In this document: in pieces, positions 9,091-17,896 of the stretch
How the letters are laid out: each line of letters opens with the position of its first letter
Numbering within the stretch: position 1 is the first letter of the stretch
Position numbers and translations under genes: made by a program
The notes under the pieces: model-generated
What the model was told of the DNA's origin: nothing
Databases searched by the model: none
The model's input: the letters and a program-made list of their open reading frames with translations, nothing else
Assembly (NCBI RefSeq): GCF_009769165.1
Contig: NZ_CP043476.1
Span: 3,851,001 to 3,915,000 of the forward strand
Direction of reading: 5' to 3'
Length of the DNA stretch: 64,000 nt
Source of the DNA: Xanthomonas hyacinthi
GTDB lineage: Bacteria; Pseudomonadota; Gammaproteobacteria; Xanthomonadales; Xanthomonadaceae

Positions 9091-10767
9091 TCAGATCGGC
9101 GAATCGGGCAGCACGCTGCTATAGGGCACGAATGCATTGCTGCAGTCCAGCGGCTCGCCGATTCCCGGCTGGCCCTGGATCTGTACGTCGTACTGGGTGG
9201 AGGGGGTCAGCAGATTGGCGAAACTGACCGGTCCACCGGTGAAGCTGAAGTGGGTGGCCGCCGGATTCGCGCCCGGTCCGCCATTGTGCGGAGGGGCGAA
9301 GGAAATGGGACCGCCCTCGAGCACCACATTGTCCATCGCGATGGTGATCGGGAAGGACTGCTTCGCGTCCATGTAGCCGTAGAAGCTCAACTGGCCTGCG
9401 CCGAAATCGCGTGAACCCAGCGAATGCACGTTGCGCAGGGTGATGCCCTCGAAACGCGGATACTCGGGGCTGAGCCCGGCATTGGCCGGCTTGCTGTAGA
9501 ACGCGTCGAAGACCAGCGGGCGCGCCACGTTGCGCATGCAGATGTTCTCGAAGGCGATGTCGGAGACCAGGCCGCCGCGGCTGATGTCGGACTTGATGCG
9601 CAGGCCGTTGTTGGATGCGGGGTCTGTGATGGCATCGTTAGCGTTGTGCCCGTCGATGCTCAGGTTGCGCACCAGGATGCGGTGGATGCCCGTATCGGCT
9701 TCGCTGCCGAACCCGAAGCCATGGCCGTAAATGATCGTATTGTTGATGAAGACCATGTCGGTGGAGGGATTGCTGGCTTTGCTGCTGGCATGCGCCTTGA
9801 TGGCGACATCGTCGTCGCCGGTGCTGATGTAGGAATATGCCAGCAGCACGTTCCTGGACTGGCCGGGGTCGAAACCATCGGTGTTCTTGGCTGTTTCCGG
9901 GGTGAAGCAGGTCGCGGGCGTGCGCACATCCGGCGTGGTGCCGGCCGGACACTTGTAACCCGGCTGGGAGTAGACCAGGCTCGGGGTGAGGATCTTGATG
10001 CCCCAGGCGGTCATGCCGACGACGTTGTCGGTGAATACGTGGAAATTGGGCGAATTCTCCAAGGTCACCGCATACAGGGTGAAATCCCTGCTGTTTTCGA
10101 TCTGCAGCATGCGCGGCGCGTGCTGGATCAGTTTATCGGTGACGTTCTGATAGGCCACGTCCCACCAGCTGCGCTTGCCGGCGTTGGGGCCAGTGGTCAG
10201 CACGCTGCCGCCGCGCCCGTCGATCTTGCCGTCGCCGACGATGCCGCTGCCGATGGTGGCGCTGCTGTAGATCAGCGGTTTGCAGGATTTGATCTTGTCG
10301 GTGTTGGCGATTCCGCAAGTGCCGACGCCGGTATCGTAGTCTTGCGGATTGCGCGAGGCGAACAGCGTGGCGCCCTGGTCGATCCATAGGGTCACTCCGC
10401 TCTTGAGGGTCAGCGGGGCGGTGAGGAAACCGGATTTGCCATTGGCGCCGACGACCAGCCTCACCGCGCTGCCGGCAGGGCAATCGGCGATGGCGTTCTG
10501 GATGCGCATCGTATCCGGTGCCACGTAGGCTGGGTCCGCGTCGAGGCTGTCGAGCGAGCCGTTGACCGGCAGCAGCGTCGCCACCAGTTTCATGCATACG
10601 TTTTGCGGCAAGGTCGGCTTGTCGATCGTGCCCCAGCTGGTGCCGACGCTGTTTGCGGCATCCTGCTGGGCGAACGGCTGCCGGGTCGTTGCGTTGGCCT
10701 GCAGCGAGGCGATCGCCAGCAGCGGCAGGCCGAATGTGAGGCGGAACAAGGGAGTTGCAGTGATCAT
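9091..10767 (-). CDS. Secreted polygalacturonase, GH28
   Basis: A 558-residue pectin-cleaving glycosidase. The chosen ATG at 10767 gives a clean signal peptide (hydrophobic core LFRLTFGLPLLAIASL, then QANA). The four GH28 catalytic blocks are present: NTDG, GDDDVAIK, GHGFGFGSE and LRIKSD, within a right-handed parallel beta-helix of usual length. It follows a pectin methylesterase on the same strand after about 110 bases. The esterase would remove methyl groups so that this enzyme can cut the homogalacturonan backbone of plant cell walls. Export by type II secretion is likely in this group. Confidence 0.9.
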   Translation of the reverse strand: MITATPLFRLTFGLPLLAIASLQANATTRQPFAQQDAANSVGTSWGTIDKPTLPQNVCMKLVATLLPVNGSLDSLDADPAYVAPDTMRIQNAIADCPAGSAVRLVVGANGKSGFLTAPLTLKSGVTLWIDQGATLFASRNPQDYDTGVGTCGIANTDKIKSCKPLIYSSATIGSGIVGDGKIDGRGGSVLTTGPNAGKRSWWDVAYQNVTDKLIQHAPRMLQIENSRDFTLYAVTLENSPNFHVFTDNVVGMTAWGIKILTPSLVYSQPGYKCPAGTTPDVRTPATCFTPETAKNTDGFDPGQSRNVLLAYSYISTGDDDVAIKAHASSKASNPSTDMVFINNTIIYGHGFGFGSEADTGIHRILVRNLSIDGHNANDAITDPASNNGLRIKSDISRGGLVSDIAFENICMRNVARPLVFDAFYSKPANAGLSPEYPRFEGITLRNVHSLGSRDFGAGQLSFYGYMDAKQSFPITIAMDNVVLEGGPISFAPPHNGGPGANPAATHFSFTGGPVSFANLLTPSTQYDVQIQGQPGIGEPLDCSNAFVPYSSVLPDSPI

Positions 10768-10876
10768 GGGGTGGTTCTGCTGATGGGAGGGGGAGGTAGT
10801 GTGCGCAGCCAATGCGACCTTTCGGCGATGTCGGTAGCCGCCGGCGCGCGCGGCGGCGAGATCGGTGGGGATCGAT

Positions 10877-12061
10877 TCAGTCGGCGCTGCCCGGGCCGCT
10901 GTTGGAATACTCGTAGAAGCGGTTGCGCGAGTGAGGGCAGGTGGGGTTGTCGCAGTAGGGGCGCTTGACGGTGGACGCGTCCCACGGCGCGTTCTTGCGA
11001 ATATGCGCGCCGAGGATCGAATTGCGGATCGTCACCTGGCCGTTCGGCGATACGCCACTGACATACTTGGAGAGGTCGCCGACGGCCTGGTCCCAGGCGC
11101 GGCCCAGATAGGTCGGATTGCTGCCGACATCGCCGATCGCGTCGAAGGTGCTGTCGGTGGCGAGAAAGCCGTAGACGCTGCCGGGCACGGTGCTGGGCGC
11201 GAAAACATGGCCGACGCTGGACTTGCTCGGGCGGGTGGTGTCGTAGCGGATGATGCTATGGGAAAATACCGCGACGCTGGAGCCGCAGATGAAGTCGGTA
11301 TCGCCCTGCACCAGGCTTTCCTTGAAGTACGCACGGATCAGCAAGGCGGGGTCGACGGCGCTGACCAGCAGGGTGTCCTGGTTGCCCAGCACCGCCACAT
11401 TCTGGAAAAGCGCCTTGTCGCCGCGCACGGCCAGGGCGACTGCCGACTGATTGGCGCCGGGGAAGGTACCCTCCACATAACCGTTGGCGATGGTCAGGTT
11501 GCGTGCCTGGAACCCGTCCGCGCGCACCGAGACCGTGGCGCTGCCGGCGGTGCCGATCACCGCCGCATCGGCGTTGCTGGCGCAAGCCTGGCTGGGCGTG
11601 CCGACCGGCTTGGGGGTCGGATTGGCGTTGTTGAAGACGATCAGCGTATCGCTGCGGGTGCTGCCCAGGCCGAACAGCACGATCGGCGGCGCTCCCTGAG
11701 GAATGCAGACCGTCTCCCTGTAGATGCCCGGTGCGAGGCTGATGTAGCGACGCATCGCACCGCCGTCCGCCACGGCCTTGTCCACCGCGGCCTGTACGCT
11801 CTTGAACGGCGCCGAGCCATCGGCGGCGACGCGATAGTTGGCGCTCAGCAGCGCCACTCCCGCGCCTGGATCCCAGCCGTCGGCGATCAATGCGCCGATC
11901 CTGCCGGCCTTGGCCAGGTAGGCGGAGGCAGTGTAGGTCTGGGCGTCGGCGGCGCTCAATTGCGGGCGGTCGGCGGTGCCGCCCTTGGCCTGCGCGCCGC
12001 AGTTGGAGACGCAGAAGACGGCCAGTAGCGCGGAGGCGTGCAGCGAGAAGGTAAAACGCAT
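10877..12061 (-). CDS. Secreted pectin methylesterase, CE8
   Basis: A 394-residue esterase that demethylates pectin. The N-terminus is a signal peptide ending near VSNCGAQA, where a cysteine in lipobox-like context makes lipoprotein anchoring possible. CE8 motifs are GNQDTLL (the QDT block), GDTDFICG (catalytic Asp) and YLGRAW (the LGRxW block). It is the first gene of a pectin-degradation pair with the polygalacturonase downstream. The upstream DNA carries an IS1595-type remnant and two short palindromes that could be operators. Confidence 0.9.
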   Translation of the reverse strand: MRFTFSLHASALLAVFCVSNCGAQAKGGTADRPQLSAADAQTYTASAYLAKAGRIGALIADGWDPGAGVALLSANYRVAADGSAPFKSVQAAVDKAVADGGAMRRYISLAPGIYRETVCIPQGAPPIVLFGLGSTRSDTLIVFNNANPTPKPVGTPSQACASNADAAVIGTAGSATVSVRADGFQARNLTIANGYVEGTFPGANQSAVALAVRGDKALFQNVAVLGNQDTLLVSAVDPALLIRAYFKESLVQGDTDFICGSSVAVFSHSIIRYDTTRPSKSSVGHVFAPSTVPGSVYGFLATDSTFDAIGDVGSNPTYLGRAWDQAVGDLSKYVSGVSPNGQVTIRNSILGAHIRKNAPWDASTVKRPYCDNPTCPHSRNRFYEYSNSGPGSAD

Positions 12062-12202
12062 GCGAATTCTCTATTTGTCTGAAAAAGGAAATGCGGCGAA
12101 GCCGGATTTTTTTGTCGTGCCCGGCAGCCCGATTGCGAATGGCGTGAATACGGCTGTCGCGGCGGTTGCCGTTTCTACCGAGTTGCGGTTGCGCGAAAAA
12201 AT

Positions 12203-12218
12203 GTTCTTTGCGAAGAAC
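12203..12218. promoter_or_regulatory. Palindrome GTTCTT-TGCG-AAGAAC, candidate operator
   Basis: A perfect six-base-arm dyad about 140 bases upstream of the pectin methylesterase start. A near copy lies at 12569-12585. No regulator is identified. Confidence 0.3.
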
Positions 12219-12231
12219 TTCCAACGTTTTT

Positions 12232-12468
12232 CCTGATTAGCCCTGACTCTCAGCTGTGGAGATTGCTCGCCGCACGCAGAACCGGCTCTGGACAGGGTTT
12301 GCATCGCATCATCGCCGTGGCGAGTCGTGGCAGCATCTCGCGCAGGCAGAATCGGCGATTGAAACGGTAGGCCGCCTCGGCCAGATAACGTCTTGCGTAG
12401 TTGCCTTGCGCGATGGCGTGATAAGCGCAGATCCTGCGACTGCTGGCTGAAGGTCAGGGCTAATCAGG
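12232..12468 (-). mobile_element. IS1595-type remnant with terminal repeats and 8-bp target duplication
   Basis: The 237-bp element begins and ends with the inverted repeat CCTGATTAGCCCTGAC, perfect over 16 bases and matching partly for several more. Directly outside both ends lies the same octamer ACGTTTTT (12224-12231 and 12469-12476), a target duplication of the size made by IS1595 elements. Inside, the minus strand still encodes the end of a transposase: the frame stopping at 12250-12252 reads RRYLAEAAYRFNRRF and EMLPRLATAM, typical of the IS1595 transposase C-terminus. Most of the gene has been deleted, leaving a non-autonomous element. Confidence 0.82.
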
Positions 12469-12568
12469 ACGTTTTTTGAATGCTTGCGACGTTGCCGGTT
12501 GCGATGCATTGCGGCCGTTTCCAGACGCGGCGTAGTTGTAGCAGATGCGTGTACGGCAATCCTTGTTT

Positions 12569-12585
12569 TGTTCTTGCAAAGAACA
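12569..12585. promoter_or_regulatory. Palindrome TGTTCTT-GCA-AAGAACA, candidate operator
   Basis: A seven-base-arm dyad related to the one at 12203-12218. Without the IS remnant and one target copy the two would lie roughly 107 bases apart. The only promoter expected here is that of the pectin methylesterase. Confidence 0.3.
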
Positions 12586-12785
12586 TTTGTCTATGTTTTG
12601 AAACGCACCAATGCCTTCGTTGTGCGCAGGCGCGCGGTTTCCGCGTGCGGCGCTCGTGCTTTGGTGCGCGCGCCCGCGGCAACGCCTGCATGGCGGGCCA
12701 GGTCGACGCGCGGCGCGATCGCTGCCGTCGCTGCCGGGCGGCATCGATTCGCTGGCTGCCCGCCTGCCGGCGGCCGCCGGCCGCC

Positions 12786-13613
12786 TCAGTCCGGGATCAG
12801 AAAATTGCCCGGCGCCTTGCGCGGCGCGTCGTCCGCGGCGGAGAGCGCGGGCGTCTGCGCCCGGTCCTTCAACTGCACGCCGGAGAGCCGCCGCCGGCAC
12901 GCCTCGCGCAGCAGCCAGGCCAGTTTGTGCGCGGCCTGCGCATAGCTCAGGCCAGCCTCGCGCACATTGGAGATGCAGTTGCGGCAGGCGTCGTTGAGGC
13001 CCACGCGCGGGGCGTAGGTGAAGTACAGGCCGAGGCTGTCCGGCGAACTGAGGCCGGGGCGCTCGCCGATCAGCACCACGCTCATGCGCGCGCCCAGCAG
13101 TTCGCCGATCTCGTCGCCGATCGCCACGCGTCCCTGTGCGACCAGCGCCACCGGCGCCAGCGTCCAGCCTTCGGCCGCGGCCAGCGCGTCGATGCGTTCC
13201 AGCATCGGCGTGGCGTGGCGGTGCACTGCCAGTGCCGACAGCCCGTCGGCCACCACCAGCGCCAGGTCGTAGCGGTGACGCTGCACGGCAACGTGGCCGC
13301 GCAGTTCGCTGGCCGCGTCCTCGCTCAGGCGGCGGCCCAGGTCGGGGCGCTGCAGGTAGATGTGGCGGTCGGCCGCGGCGCTGTGCAGCGCGACGTGGTC
13401 GCGGCCGCGCGCGTGCAGCGCCGCGGCCAGCGGCGCCGGATCGAAGCGCAGGTGCACCGCGTCGCGCGCCTGTGCGTGCGCGAACTGGAAATCCAGCTGC
13501 GCTGCGGTCGGCAGGCTGGTGCCGGTGCGGCCGAGGGCGATGCGTGCCGGGGTCAGCCGGCGCAGCGCGGCCCAGGGATCGGCGGTGGAAGGGCGTTCGG
13601 CGTCGTCGTGCAT
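12786..13613 (-). CDS. eutC: Ethanolamine ammonia-lyase small subunit EutC
   Basis: A 275-residue subunit of the adenosylcobalamin-dependent lyase that splits ethanolamine to acetaldehyde and ammonia. Family blocks [15 protein letters not shown], the cobalamin-side [23 protein letters not shown] and [13 protein letters not shown] are present. It starts at ATG 13613, 11 bases after the eutB stop. The product acts as part of a heteromeric complex with EutB. No microcompartment genes are seen, so ethanolamine is probably used in free solution as a nitrogen source. Confidence 0.93.
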   Translation of the reverse strand: MHDDAERPSTADPWAALRRLTPARIALGRTGTSLPTAAQLDFQFAHAQARDAVHLRFDPAPLAAALHARGRDHVALHSAAADRHIYLQRPDLGRRLSEDAASELRGHVAVQRHRYDLALVVADGLSALAVHRHATPMLERIDALAAAEGWTLAPVALVAQGRVAIGDEIGELLGARMSVVLIGERPGLSSPDSLGLYFTYAPRVGLNDACRNCISNVREAGLSYAQAAHKLAWLLREACRRRLSGVQLKDRAQTPALSAADDAPRKAPGNFLIPD

Positions 13614-13624
13614 GCGCGGCCCGC

Positions 13625-15019
13625 TCAGCCCAGTTGCGCCAGCGCGCGCCGGAACGCGGCCGGCGGCTCGTGGCCGAGGCGGAAGCGGCCGTTGTCGATG
13701 CGCAGGATGTCCAGCCGCTCCAGCCATTGCTCGAACTCTGGCGCCGGGCGCAGGCCCAGCGCCTGGCGCGCGTACAGCGCATCGTGGAACGAGGTGGTCT
13801 GGTAGTTGAGCATCACGTCGTCGGAGCCGGGGATGCCCATGATGAAGTTGATCCCGGCGGTGCCGAGCAGGGTCAGCAGCACGTCCATGTCGTCCTGGTC
13901 GGCCTCGGCATGGTTGGTGTAGCAGATGTCGCAGCCCATCGGCACGCCGAGCAGCTTGCCGCAGAAGTGGTCTTCCAGTCCGGCGCGGATGATCTGCTTG
14001 CCGTCGTACAGATATTCGGGGCCGATGAAGCCGACCACGGTGTTGACCAGCAGCGGCTTGAAGCGCCGTGCTACCGCGTAGGCGCGCGCCTCGCAGGTCT
14101 GCTGGTCCACGCCGTGGTGCGCGTCGGCCGACAGCGCGCTGCCCTGGCCGGTCTCGAAATACATCACGTTGTCGCCGACGCTGCCGCGCTTCAGGCTCAG
14201 TCCGGCCTCGTAGCCTTGCTGCAGCAGCGCCAGGTCGATGCCGAAACTGGCGTTGGCCTTCTGCGTGCCGGCGATCGACTGGAATACCAGATCCAGCGGC
14301 ACGCCGCGCTCGATCGCCTCGATCGAGGTGGTGACGTGGGTCAGCACGCAGGCCTGGGTCGGGATCTGGTAGCCGGCGATCACCGCGTCGAGCATCTTCA
14401 GCAATTCGCAGATGGTCTGGGTGTTGTCGCTGGCCGGGTTGATCCCGATCACCGCATCGCCGTTGGCGTACAGCAGCCCGTCGAGCACGCTGGCGGCGAT
14501 GCCGGCCAGGTCGTCGGTGGGGTGGTTGGGCTGCAAGCGGGTGGACAGGCGCCCGCGCAATCCGAGGGTGTTACGGAACGCGGTGACCACGCGGATCTTC
14601 TGCGCCACCAGGATCAGGTCCTGGATGCGCATCAGCTTGGACGCCGCGGCGGCCATCTCCGGGGTCAGCCCTGGTGCGAGTGCGGCCAGTGTCGCTTCGT
14701 CGGCCGCTTCGCTGAGCAGCCAGTCGCGCAAGCCGCCGACGGTGAGGTGCGCCACCGGCGCGAACGCGGCCGCGTCGTGGCTGTCCACGATCAGCCGGGT
14801 CACCTCGTCGTCTTCGTAGGCAATCACCGCCTCGTGCAGGAAGTGCCGCAGCGGCAGATCGGCCAATGCCATCTGCGCGGCGACCCGCTGCGGCTCGCTG
14901 GCCGCGGCCAGCCCGGCCAGGCGGTCGCCCGAGCGTGCCGGCGTGGCCTTGGCCAGCAGGTCCTTGAGGTCGTCGAAGCGCCAGGTCTGGCCGCCGACGC
15001 TGTGTGCGAAACCGCTCAT
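13625..15019 (-). CDS. eutB: Ethanolamine ammonia-lyase large subunit EutB
   Basis: A 464-residue TIM-barrel catalytic subunit. The sequence is colinear with known EutB proteins throughout, for instance [41 protein letters not shown] and the [17 protein letters not shown] block near the C-terminus. It lies between the permease gene and eutC on one strand, consistent with a permease-eutB-eutC operon. Activity needs vitamin B12. Confidence 0.95.
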   Translation of the reverse strand: MSGFAHSVGGQTWRFDDLKDLLAKATPARSGDRLAGLAAASEPQRVAAQMALADLPLRHFLHEAVIAYEDDEVTRLIVDSHDAAAFAPVAHLTVGGLRDWLLSEAADEATLAALAPGLTPEMAAAASKLMRIQDLILVAQKIRVVTAFRNTLGLRGRLSTRLQPNHPTDDLAGIAASVLDGLLYANGDAVIGINPASDNTQTICELLKMLDAVIAGYQIPTQACVLTHVTTSIEAIERGVPLDLVFQSIAGTQKANASFGIDLALLQQGYEAGLSLKRGSVGDNVMYFETGQGSALSADAHHGVDQQTCEARAYAVARRFKPLLVNTVVGFIGPEYLYDGKQIIRAGLEDHFCGKLLGVPMGCDICYTNHAEADQDDMDVLLTLLGTAGINFIMGIPGSDDVMLNYQTTSFHDALYARQALGLRPAPEFEQWLERLDILRIDNGRFRLGHEPPAAFRRALAQLG

Positions 15020-15068
15020 GCCGGGTTCTCCTGCAGGCGCCCGCGCGCGGCGGGCGCCGTGTCCTCGA

Positions 15069-16442
15069 TCAAGCCTGGGCGGCGGCCTCGGCGAGGCTGC
15101 CGCCGCTGCCGCCGCTGCGGCGCAGGCTCAGCGCGCAGCAGCCGGCACCGAGCAGCATCAGGCCCAGGAACAGCAGCGCCAGCAGCGCGTTGAACCACAC
15201 CATCGCCGCCAGGCACACCAGCGCCAGCAGCAGCGCCAGCGCCGGCACCAGCGGATAGCCCGGCGCGCGGTAGCTGCGTTCCAATTGCGGCGCGGCGCGG
15301 CGCAGCTTGAACAGGCTGAGCATGCTCATGATGTACATGACGATCGCGCCGAACACCGACATGGTGATCATCGCCGCGGTCAGCGACATGCCTTGCAGCT
15401 GCACCAGGCCGTCGCTGTAGATCGCCGCCACGCCGACCACGCCGCCGGCCAGGATCGCGCGGTGCGGGGTGCTAAAGCGCGACAGCCTGGCCAGGCCGTG
15501 CGGCAGGAAGCCGGCGCGCGCCAGCGCGAAGAACTGCCGCGAATAGCCGAGGATGATGCCGTGGAAGCTGGCCACCAGGCCGAACAGGCCGATCCACACC
15601 AGCATGTGCAGCCAGGTCGAACTGTCGCCGACCACCGCCTTCATCGCCTGCGGCAGCGGGTCGTTGATGTTGGACAGGGTGCGCCAGTCGCCGACGCCGC
15701 CGGCCATGATCATCACCCCGAACGCCAGCATCACCAGGGTCAGGATGCCGGCGATGTAGGCGCGCGGAATGGTGCGCCTGGGGTCCTTGGCTTCCTCGGC
15801 GGCCATCGCCGCGCCCTCGATCGCCAGGAAGAACCAGATCGCGAACGGGATCGCGGCGAAGATGCCGCCGATCGCCGCCAGGCTGAACGTGTCCGACCCG
15901 GCCCAGCCGCCGCGCGCGAAGTTGGCCACGCTGAAGCCGGGCGCGACCACGCCCATGAACACCAGCAGCTCGATCACCGCCAGCACCGTGACGATCAGTT
16001 CGAAGGTGGCGGCGATGCCGACGCCGAGGATGTTCAAGGTCATGAAGATGGCATAGGCGCCGACCGCGGCCAGGCGCGGGTCCAGGGTCGGGAACTGCAC
16101 GTTGAGGTAGGCGCCGATCGCCATCGCGATCGCCGGCGGGGCGAACACGAACTCGATCAGCGTGGCGATGCCGGCGATCATCCCGCCGGCGGTGCCGAAC
16201 GCGCGCAGGCTGTAGGCGAACGGGCCGCCGGCGTTGGGGATGGCGGTGGTCAGTTCGGTGAAGCTGAAGATGAAACAGGTGTACATCACCGCCACCAGCA
16301 CGGTGGTGACCAGGAAGCCGAGCGTGCCGGCGGTGCCCCAGCCGTAGCTCCAGCCGAAGTATTCGCCGGAGATCACCAGGCCCACGGCGATGCCCCACAG
16401 GTGCAGGGTGCCGAGGGTGGGTTTGAGCTTGTCGATGGTCAT
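15069..16442 (-). CDS. Ethanolamine permease, APC family
   Basis: A 457-residue inner-membrane transporter of the amino acid-polyamine-organocation family with about twelve hydrophobic segments. ATG at 16442 follows an AGGAG Shine-Dalgarno sequence. The GLVISGEYFGWSYGWG start and the PNAGGPFAYSLRA block match ethanolamine permeases, and the location directly upstream of eutB and eutC supports that substrate. It is the first gene of the ethanolamine operon. Confidence 0.88.
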   Translation of the reverse strand: MTIDKLKPTLGTLHLWGIAVGLVISGEYFGWSYGWGTAGTLGFLVTTVLVAVMYTCFIFSFTELTTAIPNAGGPFAYSLRAFGTAGGMIAGIATLIEFVFAPPAIAMAIGAYLNVQFPTLDPRLAAVGAYAIFMTLNILGVGIAATFELIVTVLAVIELLVFMGVVAPGFSVANFARGGWAGSDTFSLAAIGGIFAAIPFAIWFFLAIEGAAMAAEEAKDPRRTIPRAYIAGILTLVMLAFGVMIMAGGVGDWRTLSNINDPLPQAMKAVVGDSSTWLHMLVWIGLFGLVASFHGIILGYSRQFFALARAGFLPHGLARLSRFSTPHRAILAGGVVGVAAIYSDGLVQLQGMSLTAAMITMSVFGAIVMYIMSMLSLFKLRRAAPQLERSYRAPGYPLVPALALLLALVCLAAMVWFNALLALLFLGLMLLGAGCCALSLRRSGGSGGSLAEAAAQA

Positions 16443-16787
16443 TGCGCACATCTCCTGGACGGGGGGGAGGGAGAGCGAACGCCGCGGCGAGACCTGCCGC
16501 GGGGACTGCGGTGGCGCATTGCGCGCCATGGCCCGCGCCGGCGGCGGATGCGCCGGTCGCCTCATGGTTATACCGCAAAGCAGCACGGCGTCGCGGGTTC
16601 GGCCCGCGTCCGCATTTGGATACGATCCCTCGCACCTGGTGTGCGGCGAGGTGGTGTATCGCGCCCTGGCCGAATGCGGCGCGCAGCCGACCAGTCGGCT
16701 GGCGCGGCAGGGTGTGGGGCCTGATTCAGGCGATGGCACTGCGATGAGCGGCTGTTGTGGGCGACTGAAGTCGCACACAAAAAACGG
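16443..16787. other. Upstream region of the ethanolamine operon
   Basis: No protein-like frame recognised. The distal part holds one copy of the short hairpin-forming sequence TTGTGGGCGACTGAAGTCGC near 16755, a repeat type seen elsewhere in the window. The promoter for the permease operon must lie here but I cannot place it. Confidence 0.4.
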
Positions 16788-17035
16788 TTACTTGGTCCGC
16801 GCCAACACCAGCAGCGGATCGATGCGCACGTCGAACCGCGCCAGGCGAGGCCTCGGCCACGGACATGAGGAACGCGCCGCCGCGCGCCGCTGCGGGTGAA
16901 CTGCCAGGCTGTTACTTGGTGCGCTCCAACACCAGTAGCGGATCGATGCGCACGTCGAACCGCGCCAGGCGAGGCCTCGGCCACGGACATGAAGAACGCG
17001 CCGCCGCGCGCCGCTGCGGGTGAACTGCCAGGCTG
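16788..17035 (-). repeat. Two extra 124-bp tandem copies of the M23 gene 3' end
   Basis: The last 60 or so bases of the peptidase gene, including its stop codon, recur at 16788 and 16912 beside the true copy at 17036, so the period is exactly 124 bases. Each copy also carries about 60 bases of other sequence (with CGCCAGGCGAGGCCTCGG). The copies are almost identical, which points to a recent duplication. Because 124 is not a multiple of three and each copy ends in a stop codon, the peptidase itself is not lengthened. Confidence 0.85.
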
Positions 17036-17896
17036 TTACTTGGTGCGCTCCAACACCAGCAGCGGATCGATGCGCACGTCGAACCAGTTCATCCCCCAAT
17101 GCAGATGCGGCCCGATCGCGCGCCCGGTGGCGCCGACCGCGCCGAGCACCTGGCCCTGGGCGATGCGGTCGCCGACCTTCACGTCGATCCGCGACAGGTG
17201 CAGGAAGTTGGAGCTGACCCCGTCGCCGTGGTCGAGCAGCACGGTGCCGCCGGTCAGGTACAGGTCCGGCGCGGCGAAGCTGACCATGCCGGCGGCCGGT
17301 GCCTTGACCGGGGTGCCGGTGGGCACGGCGATGTCCATGCCGGAGTGGGCGGCGCCGGCTTGCCCGTTGTACACGCGGGCATTGCCGAAGCGGCCGCTGA
17401 TGCGGCCCTGCACCGGCCAGATGAAGGGCGCGGCGAAGTCGGTGCGGTCGTCGTCGCGGTCGCGCGCGGCGGCGACCTGCGCCTGTTCGCGCTTGATCCG
17501 TTCGGCGATCGCCGGCGGCGGGTTGACCGTCTTCGGCGGCACGCCATCGATGCGCTCCAGCGGCCAGTCGCGTGGGGTCACCGCGATGTCGACGGTCTCG
17601 CTGCCGCCGTCCGCGCGCTGCACCAGGATCCGCAGCGGACCGCGTTCGTCGCGGCCGATGCCGAACACCACGCTGCCGTAGCCGCTGACCCGCAGCGTGC
17701 GCCCGGCGTACTGCACGCGGCTGCCGGGCGGCACCTTGCCGATCACCAGCGCGCCCTGCGAGGCGCGGCGCGGGAATGCGCTGCGGGTGTCGGCGCCAGC
17801 CGTGGGCGCGGTCTGCGCGTGCAGCGGCAGCACTGCGGCTGCCGACGCCAGCAGGCCGAGCGCCAGCGCGGCGCCCGGCAACACGACGCGCCGCAT
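17036..17896 (-). CDS. Secreted M23 (LytM-type) peptidase
   Basis: A 286-residue envelope protein with a signal peptide (GAALALGLLASAAAVLPLHA) and a C-terminal M23 metallopeptidase domain. The zinc ligands are present as HSGMD in the first motif and HLHWG in the second, so it should be active on peptidoglycan cross-bridges, unlike the degenerate activators EnvC and NlpD. Its ATG overlaps the dihydroorotase stop codon (TGATG). The gene's last bases are duplicated downstream in 124-bp units. Confidence 0.9.
   Translation of the reverse strand: MRRVVLPGAALALGLLASAAAVLPLHAQTAPTAGADTRSAFPRRASQGALVIGKVPPGSRVQYAGRTLRVSGYGSVVFGIGRDERGPLRILVQRADGGSETVDIAVTPRDWPLERIDGVPPKTVNPPPAIAERIKREQAQVAAARDRDDDRTDFAAPFIWPVQGRISGRFGNARVYNGQAGAAHSGMDIAVPTGTPVKAPAAGMVSFAAPDLYLTGGTVLLDHGDGVSSNFLHLSRIDVKVGDRIAQGQVLGAVGATGRAIGPHLHWGMNWFDVRIDPLLVLERTK

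Noticed and set aside
12062..12214. PIP box in front of the pectin methylesterase gene
   Set aside because: Several minus-strand TTCGC pentamers occur, but the closest pair I checked is 12 bases apart, not 15.
12480..13805. Long plus-strand frames opposite eutC
   Set aside because: They lie antisense to a well-conserved eutC and show the Arg/Ala/Gly bias of shadow frames.
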